Assembly: GCF_017742995.1 (NCBI RefSeq) | Contig: NZ_CP072425.1 | Location: forward strand, 310,001 to 374,000 | DNA from: Pseudoalteromonas viridis | GTDB lineage: Bacteria > Pseudomonadota > Gammaproteobacteria > Enterobacterales > Alteromonadaceae | Direction: 5' to 3' | DNA length: 64,000 nt | Shown: one piece after another, positions 37,601 through 49,600 of the stretch | How the letters are laid out: each line of letters begins with the position of its first letter | Position numbering within the stretch: the first letter of the stretch is position 1 | The notes under the pieces: generated by a model | Databases searched by the model: none | Seen by the model: only the letters and a program-made list of their open reading frames with translations | What the model was told of the DNA's origin: nothing | Position numbers and translations under genes: made by a program

Positions 37601-40600
37601 GCCGGTAAGGCTGGCATGCTCAGTGCCGACGGCACCTGCTATACCTTTGACGACAGAGCCAATGGCTTTGTGCCGGGTGAAGGTGTCGGTGTGGTGGTGT
37701 TAAAACGCCTGAGTGATGCCGAGCGTGATGGCGATCATATTCTCGGGGTCATTTTAGCCTCAGCCACCAATCAGGACGGCACCACCAGCGGGATCACCGC
37801 GCCCAGCTCAGTTTCTCAGCAACAGTTACATAGCCGCATTTATGAGCAATTTGATATCGCCCCGGACTCTCTGAGCCTGATTGAAGCCCATGGCACCGGG
37901 ACCAAGCTGGGTGACCCCATTGAATTTCAGGCCCTGACCCGGGCATTTCGTGCGGAAACCCCGCGCAGCCAGTTCTGTGCTCTGGGATCGGTCAAAACCA
38001 ATATCGGCCACTGCCTGACCGCCGCAGGCGTCGCCGGTGTGATCAAAACGGTGCTGGCCATGCAGCACAAAACCATTCCGGCTTCACTGCATTATCAGCA
38101 GGGTAACAGCCATATCGACTGGCAGGATACGCCGTTTTACGTCGCCCAGGAAACCCAACCCTGGAGCGTGCCGGATGGCCAGCCACGGCGCGCCGGTGTC
38201 AGTTCATTTGGTTTCAGTGGTACCAATGCCCACCTGATCCTCGAAGAATATCAACCGACAAAAACCGCAGTGCAAGCAGGCAGCGCTAAGCCGGTGATCA
38301 TTGCCTTATCGGCCAAATCCCCCGAGGTGCTGCGCGACAAAGCCCGTAAACTGGCGGACTGGCTCGCTCAGGCGCAACTGAATGACAGCGCGCTTGAAGC
38401 GCTGGCGTATACGCTGCAAAGTGCGCGCGAAGCCATGGACTGTCGTATGGCCTTTGTTGCCGAAACGCTGGCCCAGGTACAAAACCAGCTGAATGACTTT
38501 GCCAATCAACAAGCCGGTACCTATAAACAGGGCAACAGTAAACAAGGTAAAGCCATTTTAGCGGCGCTGGATAAAGACGATTTTAACCGCTGGACGCAAG
38601 CTGGTGAGCTGAACAAGCTACTCGCTTTATGGGTGGTCGGTGCCGAACTCGACTGGTCTGCATTTTACGCCTCTCAGCCGACCTTACTGCGCCTGCCGAC
38701 CTATCCGTTTGCCAGCACACCATTCTGGCTCAGCGGGGCACCCAAACTCACCCAGGTGAACCCGCAACCGGCCCCGACTACCATCGCAGAAGATTCATTG
38801 TTGCACCTCATCCCACAATGGCAACCGCTGGACGTGGCTTCACAGGCAAGCTGGTCTGGCAAACGTCAGGTCATTACTCTGGCACCACACAACGACATGC
38901 CAGATGCCATTGTGCTGCATGGTGCATCGGGTGACACAGCACAGCGTATTGAGACGCTAACCATCGCCCTGATTGCACATATTAAACAGCTTGCCAGCAC
39001 CACCGAGCCTTTACTTATCCAGCTACTCGTGCCAGCAAACGAACCGCTGCTGATGGCGCTGGCAGGGGTGCTGAAAACCGCCGCGCTGGAACATCACCTG
39101 CTGAGTGTGCAGCTGATACAAAGCGATACAGCTGCACAATCTGCGGCGCACCTTGTTCAGGCAAGCCAGTATACCCAGCACAAAGTACTGCGTTTTACTC
39201 AGGATCAGTGCGAGGTACAAACGCTGACGCCACAACACAGCGATGTGCCCGCTTTGATGCCGTGGAAAGAAAATGGCCTGTATCTGATCACCGGCGGTCT
39301 TGGCCAGCTCGGAAGGTGCTTTGCCAAAGAGATCCTGACTCAAACCCGCCACGCTCAGGTGATTATCACAGGTCGTCGCACCGCACCTGAGTCGCTCGGG
39401 GTGCCAGGAGATACAAGCCGAATTCATTATTACCAAACCGATATCAGCACGCAAACCCAGTGTGCTGAGCTGCTTAACCGCATTGGTGCGCAGCACGGTA
39501 CCCTGACCGGAATTTTGCACAGCGCCGGTGTGATTGACGACCAACTGATTGCGAGCAAAACTCCGCAAGCAGTCCAGCGCGTGCTGGCGCCCAAAGTATC
39601 CGGGGTGATGGCCTTGGATGAGGCCAGCAAAGCAGTACCGCTGGATTTCTTTATCTGCTTTTCATCCATTACTGCATGCTTTGGTAACCCGGGTCAGGCC
39701 GATTATGCCACCGCTAATGCTTTCTTAGATGCTTATATGCTCAAGCGCCAGCAATGGGGTGAGCAAGGTCAGCGCCATGGCCTAAGCCTGTCGGTAAACT
39801 GGCCGCTGTGGGCACAAGGCGGCATGCAAATGGACGCCGTGAAGCAAAGTTTGCTGCGCTCGCAGGGCCTTGCCGCTATGCCTGATGAGCTAGGCCTAAA
39901 GGCCTTCTACCAGTTGTTTAGCGACCCGCACACGCAACAGTGCTTTTTATACGGTAACCCGGATAAACTCACACGCTGGATAACCCCGCAAGCCAAGGTT
40001 GACGCCCAGACACCCGCAGCACACAACACGGCCACGCTGAATGACAACGCATTAATGGACCACATTAAAGCCGTGGTGGCGCAAGTCAGTAAACTGCCGG
40101 TGGAAGAGCTCGACAGCGACCTCGACTTCCGGGATATGGGCTTTGATTCCATTATGCTGATGTCCGTGGTGCAGCAGCTTGAGGCCGATCCTCAACTTGG
40201 CCTGGACGCCCTGCCACCAGCATTGTTATTTGAGGTGAAAACCCTCAACCAGTTGCATGCTTACCTTGTTAAACAGCAACCCAATATCGCCACGGTGCAG
40301 GCAACACACGCAGAGCCGCTCAGCCAACAAACGCTGACAGGTCCACTGCCGCTGTCAAAGGCCCAGCAGGGTCTGTGGCTGCTGCACAAGCAAAACCCGA
40401 CGCTGAGCAGCTACAATATTCCGCTGGTATTCGAGCTTGCCAGCCTGGATGTTGCCCGTATGCAACAAGCGCTGGACAGCCTCTGTCAGCGCCACCCGGT
40501 GCTGCGCCTGCGTATTCACGAAACGGATGGCCGACCCACGCAACAGATCCACCCTGCCACAATCCGGATTGAACAAACGTCTCTGGCACCGACCTCTAAG

Positions 40601-43600
40601 GCGGCCCTGACTGACGCAATTCAACAGACCATTGCGGTGCCTTTTGATCTGTCAGGCCCACTACTGCGCGCAAGTATCTGGCAAGTGGCGTCGGGCGCTC
40701 AGTCACGCCATGTAATGGTGATAGTGCTGCACCACCTGATCATTGATGGGGTCTCCGCCACCCAGCTGCTGTCTCAGTTGTGGCAGACCTATCATGAAGG
40801 CGCACCAGCGGCAGCGCCCGACCAGGGCTTTTTCGACTACCTTGACTGGGAGCAGCAGCTGCTGGCCAGCCCAAGTGCAGACACGCTAAAACAATTCTGG
40901 CAGCAGTCTTTGAACCCTGCGCAAACACCGTTGACCTTACCCGGTAAGCGCACAGCGCAAGTAAGCCCGGACGAGCCAAACAGTGCGCGCGTGACGCTCA
41001 ACTTGCCAGCCAGCACGCAGCAGCAACTCGGGCAGTTTTTAACCCGTCACAAACTCAGCACCTCAGTGTTTTTCTTAACCGTGTTTCAGGCGTTACTGAG
41101 CCGTCTCACTGGTCGCAATGAGCTAATACTGGGCACGCCTGTGATGCAACGACCCAAAGCCAGTATGGCGCAGTCGCTGGGCCTGTTTGTAAATCAATTG
41201 CCACTGCCACTGACCCGCAATGGCAGCACAAATTTTGTCAGCCAGGCACGGGCGAATCAGACACAACTGGACGCCGTGATCAGTCACAGCGCCCTGCCCT
41301 TGTCTGAGCTGCTCAGCGCCGTCAATGCGCCGCGTATACCGGGTATTCACCCGCTGTTTCAGATAGGCTACGCCTGTCATAACTTTATTCAGGCCGACTG
41401 GGTAGAGGACAATCAGGCACTGCTGGGGGCGCTGTGGCAAGAATTCCAGCAAGATGCCGAGCTGGACCTGAGCCTGGAGGTTACCCCGCTGGGTGGCGCC
41501 CATCAGCTGGCCTTTAAATTTGCGACCCGCGCTTATGAGCGTCATACCGTGCAAACCCTGGCAGATAATTATCTGCAACTACTGGAAGATGTGCTGCTTA
41601 GCGGTGACTTACCACCCGATGGCCTGCCACAGGCACCAGTTGCAAAAGCCACCACTTTGGTTGACAGCTTTACCTCACAGGCCGCGCAATACCCGACCCA
41701 GACGGCACTCTCGTATGCCGGTGCCACGCTGAGTTATCAGGCGCTGGAGCAGCAGGCCAACCAGCTGGCCCATACATTAATCGCCAAAGGCGCGCGGCCC
41801 GGCAGCCGGGTTGCCCTGCTGTTGCGCCCGGGTGTGGAGATGATAGTTGCCATGCTGGCGGTGCTGAAAACCGGCAGTGCCTACGTACCTGTGGACCCCA
41901 GCTCACCAGAGGACAGAGCCCGCTTTATTCTGGCCGATGCCGATCCGGCGCTGGTACTGATGAGCGACGAGCTAACACTGCCTGTCGCGCACAGCCAGGC
42001 ATATCGCCTCAGTGACTGCCTGCAAAGCAGCACTATGGCACCTGTCACCGCCCCGGGCATAGCGCTGGCGCCGCAGGCGCTGGCCTATATCATCTATACC
42101 TCGGGCTCGACGGGTCAGCCCAAAGGCGTGCTGGTTGAGCATAGCAACATTACCGCTTTGCTGAACAACACCCAGCCTGGGTTTGGGTTTAATGCCCAGG
42201 ATACCTGGTGCCTGTTCCACTCGTTTGCGTTTGATTTTTCGGTGTGGGAGATCTGGGGCGCACTGGCCCATGGCGGCAAACTGGTGATCGTGAATGACGC
42301 CTGCAAAAAAGACAGTGCTGCATTCGCACGCTTTATTCACGATAATCAGGTAAGCATTTTAAATCAGACGCCATCGGCGTTTTATCCGCTGATGACGCAT
42401 TTACTGGCGCAACCTGCGCTGACACATTCTCTGCGTACCGTGATTTTTGGCGGTGAAGCACTGGAGCTGAGTAAACTCATGCCCTGGTTTGAGGCAGCAC
42501 AGCCGCTACCCAAGCTGGTCAACATGTATGGCATCACAGAGACCACAGTACACGTTACCGAGATGGAAATTACCCGCGAGCTGGTCGAACAGAACCCGGG
42601 CAAGAGCATTATAGGAAAGCCATTGCCCGGCTATCGCCTGTACTTACTGGATGAACAGCAAAGTCCTGTCGCGGCGGGTCAGCCCGGCGAGTTGTATGTT
42701 GGAGGCTGCGGCGTCAGCCGGGGGTATCATCAAAGAGCGGTACTGACCGCAGAGCGCTTTATTCCAAATCCGCTTGCCGGGCAAAGCGAGGAGCGCCTCT
42801 ATCGTACCGGCGACTTAGCACGCCTGAATGCACAGGGTCAGTATGAATATTTGGGCCGCTGCGACGATCAGGTTCAGATCCGCGGACACCGCATAGAGCT
42901 TGGCGAAGTACAGCATGCCCTGCTAACCAACCCGGCCATTCAGGATGCCTGCGTGCTGGCTGCCAGTAAACGTCATGGTGACGTACTGGTGGCCTACCTG
43001 GTCGCCCAAATGCCGCTTTCCGATGAAGCCATTCGTGGCGAGTTGTTAAAGCTTGTGCCCGAGTACATGGTGCCGGCGTATTTTGTCTCAGTGCCCGCAC
43101 TGCCGCTGACCAACAATGGCAAAGTGGATAAACAGGCGCTGCTCAGCCAGTTGCCGTTTAACTCACACACCGCGCAGGTCGGGCTTTCAGCCATGGAGGC
43201 AAGCCTCAGCGCAGTCGTACCGGAGCGAAACTTACAGGCCGAGATTTCAGCTGTCTGGTGTGATGTGCTGGACGTGAGTCAGGTTGCGCCGGATGCGCCC
43301 TTTTTCACGGTTGGGGGCGACTCCCTGCTGGCCAATGTACTGGCCACCAAACTGAGCGCCAGGTTCAATATCGACCTGCCGCTGACTGAGGTGTTTCAGT
43401 ACAGCACCATTAACGCCCAGTGCGACTATTTATCGACCAAAGTCACCAGTCCGATTGCAGCGCCTGTACAAACGCCAGAGCCGGTGCGCCCTGCAAAGCC
43501 GACAACCGCTGATCAGGCCATTGCAATGATAGGCTTATCTTGTCATTACCCGGACTCCCCCGACGCGCAGACATTCTGGCAAAATCTCATTGAAGGTAAC

Positions 43601-46600
43601 AATCTGGTTCGCCACAGCCACAGAGCCGAGTCAGACGCGTCTATGATCTGGCTCGATACCTGGGTAGAAGGTCAGGATGCATTCGACCCCGGCTTTTTTA
43701 ATCTCTCGGAAAAACAAGCCCGTACCATGAGCTATGCACAGCGCCAGCTGTTACTGCATGCCTGGAAAGCGGTGGAAGATGCCGGTTATCGCTGTGACCA
43801 AATACCCAATACCGGCGTCTATATTTCCGCCTCTGGCGGCGACCTGACCGATCTTAACCTGCACGATAAGTTCAGCAACGGAGAGTTTGTCCTCAATGCC
43901 GAGGACTATGTTGCATCGACGCGGAATCAGCCCGGCACGCTGGCAACCAGCATTTCCTATCATCTCGGTCTGACCGGCCCAAGTCTGTTTGTGCATTCCA
44001 ATTGTTCTTCATCCCTGAGCGCACTGGCACTGGCCTGCTCGGCGCTTAAAGCCGGTGACATTGACTATGCCATTGTCGGCGCAGCCTGTTTATTCCCGCA
44101 GCGCAGCACAGGATACAAGATAGAAAAAGGCCTCAACTTTGCCCCCGATGCGCGCTGCAAAGTCTTTGATGCCCAAGCCGATGGCATGATAGGCGGCAAT
44201 GGCGTCTCTGTGGTGGTACTCAAACGGGCCGATGAGGCAACCCAGGATAACGATCACATTTACAGCCTGATTAAGGCGGTGAAGGTGAACAACGATGGCA
44301 ACAACAAGGCCGGTTTCTTTGCCCCGGGCACGGAAGGCCAGATGCAGGTGATCACCCAGGCACTGCAAAGCGCCGACGTCTCACCGGCGAGTATCAGTTA
44401 TGTCGAAGCCCATGGCACCGGCACCGCACTGGGTGACCCCATTGAATTTGCGGCACTGCAACAGGTTTATCAGCCGCATAGCGAAGCAAAACAATATTGT
44501 GGGCTGGGCGCCGTAAAATCGAACTTGGGCCACACAGATACCCTGGCAGGGCTCACCGGACTGGTGAAAACCAGCTTGTCGCTGCACCACAAACTGCTGC
44601 CCGGCACCTTGCACTACAGTGAGCCGAATCCACACCTGGACCTGGCTAACTCGCCGTTTTATGTCGTCGACAGCACACGCTTGTGGGAAACCCCTTTGTT
44701 ACCAAGACGAGCTGCGGTCAGCTCATTTGGGATTGGCGGCACTAATGCCCATGCCATTTTGGAAGAAGCGCCGGTGGCGCAAACACAGAGTGCGTTAAGC
44801 AGCCAGCCTTCTATCGTGGTGCTGTCGGCAGCCACACCAGAAGTACTGCAGCGTCAGGTCAGTGAGCTGTTGAACTGGCTTGAGCGTACCCTGTGCGATG
44901 ATGCGCTGAGAGTTAGCCTGGCCTACACCCTGCAAACCGGTCGCCAGGTGATGGCGCATCGCGCAGGCTTTGTGGTGTCTTCTCTGAACGAGCTTAAAAC
45001 CCAGCTGACGCATTACCTGGCAAGGAGTGAGCAAGCACCTTCGAACCCTGTTCCCACTGGCACACCGGCCAGCTGGCTGGCACAGGGCAACTATCAGGCT
45101 ATTCTGAGCCACTGGCTGGACAGCGGCTTTGAGGACTGGGACTTTATGTATCAGGATCAGGCAATCAGCAAACTTAGCCTGCCCACTTATCCCTTTGATC
45201 TGAAGCCGTACACACTTGGCCTGAGTCAGACTCAAACAGAAGAGCTGGTCGCATGTACGCTGAGTGTACCCAAGTGGCGCACCCAGCCCGTGGTTACAAA
45301 CAATGAGACAGCTGCGCCCGACAGTGCAGCGTCACACTGTGTGGTGCTGTGCGACCTGCCGGAGTTGGAAGTCGCCGGAGCCATCACCCAGGTGCTTAGC
45401 TCAAGCCATTACGCACCTGAGCAGCAGGTCAGTAACTACGGGACTCAGCTGCTCGACATCATACAGTCCCTCGCGAAAACCAGACAGCCGACTGTATTAC
45501 AGCTGGTGATAGGCAACACTCAGGCCGAGCCGCTGGCTAATCTCAACAGTTGCCTGCACGGCCTGCTGAAAACCGCCAGCATTGAACACCCAATGCTGCG
45601 CACCCAGCTGTTGCTGGTAGACCCGAACCTGAGCTCAGATACGCTGCACACTCTGCTCACCGATAACCGTAATTCGCCCGACTCCGTCATTGCTTATCAG
45701 GGCACGAGCCGCACAGTACTGGACTATCAGCCAGTGAACGATGTGAACCCGATCAGTGCGTGGCAGCCCGAAGGCGTGTATCTTATCACCGGGGGGCTCG
45801 GGGGGATTGGTCGTCACTTTATTGCCGAACTGGCCGCTTTACCGTTTGCCACCACAGTGGTCGTGACAGGTCGACGAGCCGCTAATGACGTTCAGGTAGA
45901 GACGCAGCTGCGCAACCTTAAACAAGGTGGGGTGCAACTGGTTTATCGCCAGCTGGACGTGGCTCAGAAGATGAATACCTTGTTGCTGGTGCGCGACATA
46001 GTGCGCGAATTTGGCGCGCTCCATGGCGTGATCCACGCGGCCGGCATAGTGCAGGATACTTTGCTGTGCAACAAAACCCCGACCTCCTTTACGCAAGTGC
46101 TGGCGCCCAAGGTCACGGGCGTGGTGGCGCTGGATGAAGCCACAGCGGATCTGCAACTGCGCTTCTTCGCCTGTTTTGCCGGGCTCAGTGGCGTACACGG
46201 CGGTGCCTCTCAGGGGGACTATGCCATGGCCAATGCGTTTCTCGACAGCTATATGCAGCAGCGTCATGCCCTGGTTGCCAGCGGTAAGCGCCATGGCCTG
46301 AGTGCCAGTATCGACTGGCCTTTCTGGCAAGACGGCGGTATGCAGCGCAATGCCCAGTTTGCCCATACGGATGCGGCCATGCCCACCAACAGTGGCATAG
46401 ATGCTTTTTACCGGGCACTGCAACAACCTCAGACGCTGGTGCAATATACCCCGGCCGACACAAACCATGAGCAAGTCAGTGACACCGCTACACCAGCAGC
46501 CCAGTTTAGCAGTGAAGCCGCACTGGACGCTGCGCTGACAGAGCAGCTGAGCACTATGGTGGCGGCTTTACTTGGCGTGCAACCGGATACACTGGATGGA

Positions 46601-49600
46601 GATACCGATCTGGGCGAGTTTGGCGCAGACTCCATCGCCTTTATTACCTTTATCAATCAACTCAACAGCCGCTATCAGCTCGAGCTTTCGCCCAGCGTGC
46701 TGTTTATGCACTCGACCCTGAACAGCCTCAGAGCCCATATTATCGCCGAGTATGGCGATATGCTGATCACAAGCAGCAAAGAGACACAAACAAACTCAAC
46801 GGACACAGCAGCAGAACAAGCTCTGGTGAATGCTTCAAATGATGAAGCGATTGCCATTGTCGGGATCAGCGCCGCCTTCCCTGAGGCGAGTAACCTAGAC
46901 GAATTCTGGCACAACCTGAGCACAGGCAAAGACTGTGTGACCCGCCACAGCTGGCCAAAGCCGCAAGACAGCGAGCTCAGCTGGCCCGGCGAAATTAACT
47001 GGATGGGCCGCCTGCGACGCGACACCGAGTTCGACCCTTTATTCTTCAATATAGCCCCGGCAGAGTGCGAGCGCATTCAGTTGCAGGAAAGCCTGCTGAT
47101 GATGCATGTCTGGCAGTGTATTGAAAATGCCGGATACGATCCCAAATCGCTGGCAGGCACCAGCACCGGGTTGTTTATTGGCTGTCAGTCTGGATATCAC
47201 GAAGGGCTGATCACCTCCCCGGCATTTGCCCCCAACCGCATGAGCTACTTCCTCGACCTGCACGGCCCGAGCGAAGGGGTAGATACCACCTGCTCATCAT
47301 CGCTGGTTGCCGTGCACAAGGCCATGGCGGCGATCCGTATGGGTGAATGTGAGCAGGCCATTGTTGGCGGCGTCAATATCATAGACACCCCCACCGCCTC
47401 AGTGGCCATGCAGGAGATAGGTGCGCTGTCGCCAGATGGACGATGCAAAACCTTTGCTGCCGATGCCGATGGCATAGTGCGGGGTGAAGGCGTTGGCATG
47501 ATCATGCTGAAAAAGCGCTCGGCAGCCGAGCGCGATCAGGATGCCATTTACGCCACCTTGCTGGGGTCGGCGGTTAACCATGGCGGTAAATCACAGGGCT
47601 TTACCGTGCCCAATGCCCGGGCACAAACTCAGCTGCTGGATAAAGCCTGGCGCAACGCCAATATCGACCCGGCCACACTCAGCTACATCGAGTGTCATGG
47701 CACCGGCACCACGCTTGGCGATCCGGTTGAACTGGATGCGCTCAAGGCAGCCTTTAATGCGCATCAGTGGCCAGCCCACTGTGCGCTGGGTTCAGTGAAA
47801 AGCAACATAGGTCATACCGAAATTGCCGCCGGTATCGCAGGGCTTATCAAGGTTGTTTTGCAACTTAAGCATCAGACCCTGGTGCCGTCGCTCCATGTGC
47901 AGGCACTGAATCCCTATCTGGCGCTCGAGGATACGCCACTCATGGTACAAACCCAGGCGCAGCCCTGGGAGCACGGCGATACGCCAAGGCGCGCAGCCGT
48001 CAGTGCCTTTGGGATCAGTGGCGTGAATGCCCATGTGGTGCTCGAAGAATATCAGCCGAACATCACTGAGCAACACACAGCTTTACCAGGCGCCCCGGCG
48101 ATGGTGGTGCTCTCGGCCACCAGCAAGGCAGCACTGGGACAAAAAGTCACTGAGCTTACCAATCACATCGCGACTTTGCCAGACACGCCGCAAATACTGG
48201 CGCAGCTGGCCGCGACCTTAGCGCTGGGCCGCACGGCACAGGCATACAGACTCGGCTGGGTGGTGTCCTCATTAAGCGAGCTGCGCGCAGCCCTGGAGGA
48301 GGTCGTGCCTGAACAAACCCAAAAAGTTAGCCATAACACCAGCGAGCAGCTAACAGAAGAGCAGTTGGTGACACTGCATCAAACCCAGGAATATGCCGCC
48401 ATAATACGCTTGTGGCAATCCGGCAAAGTCGCGAGCTGGCAACCGTTTTACCCAACTCCTTTGCCAAAACTGCATCTGCCTGGTGCGTCTTTTATCAGCA
48501 AAAACGCGGTTGAGGCTGAACAAACAAGCCCCTGGCTGCTGCTCGACAACCAATTTCAACCAGCGGTACTGACTCTGCCTGAGGACTGGCAGACGTTACT
48601 GACTGCACAGCTCGCACACAGGCATATTTTGCTGGTATCAGACACGCAGGCGCAGCTTGAAACCCTCAGTAAGCCGCTACAAGCAAGTGGCTGTAAGGTG
48701 ACTTCGCTGTGCTTTGAGCAACTGGACAACTCAGCGCTGGATCCAGAAGGTTTGCCAGATACCATTTTTGTGCTGGGTAGTGGTTCATTGCTTGAGCCGC
48801 AGCAGCAGATAAAACCCCTGTTCGAGCTGATGCAGCTAACCGCCCGCCACGACAATCACGCGATGCAGCTGTTTTATGCCACTCAAACCAACTCGCAAAT
48901 TGAAACCCGGGACGACCTGAGTGCCCTGCTGCGTTGCTACAACCTGCGCAATCCACAGCACAGCTGGACGTTAGTCGAGCAACTCGATGAGGTTGCTTGT
49001 CTGGGCGAATTATTGCTGCAAGAGTTCGCCTGTACCTTACTGAACGCAACCGAGCATCAGCCAAATCAGGTGCAATACCGCGATGGTGCGCGCTTTGCAC
49101 TGCAACTGGCGCAACTGCCGGACGCAAGCGACACAACTCAGCCTGAGTATGAAATACGGCACGGCGGTACTTATCTGATCGCAGGGGCACTGGGCGAACT
49201 GGGCATGGCACTGAGCCAGCGCATGCTGGAAGACTTTGATGCCACTCTCATTTTGCTGGGCAGGCGCGATGAGCAAGCCGTACAGCCACAACTGACCAAG
49301 CTCAGCGGAAAAGGTACAGTTCACTACCTGGCACTTGATATTGCCGACGCCCAACAGCTGGAACAACTCAGTGCTTTACTGAGCGACAAGTCACTAGAGC
49401 TCAACGGCGTGTTCCATCTGGGAACCACATACACGGAAGAAGAAAACGACTGGGCCGACTTTGCCCGCTCAATGCAGGTCAAAGTACAAGGCACGCAGCA
49501 GCTGGACTCCCTGCTGAGCAGCTGTGAGCTGGACTTTTTTGTGCTGTTCTCTTCTATGGCCGTGTTTGGCAGCCTGAATCATCTGTCGTATTCATACGCC

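Noticed and set aside
39023..39568. Minus-strand frame of 181 codons inside the megasynthase
   Set aside because: Lies antisense to the KR of module 2; GC-rich coding sequence often leaves such frames open.
45839..46474. Minus-strand frame of 211 codons inside the megasynthase
   Set aside because: Antisense to the module 4 KR region; no start signal and no known motif.
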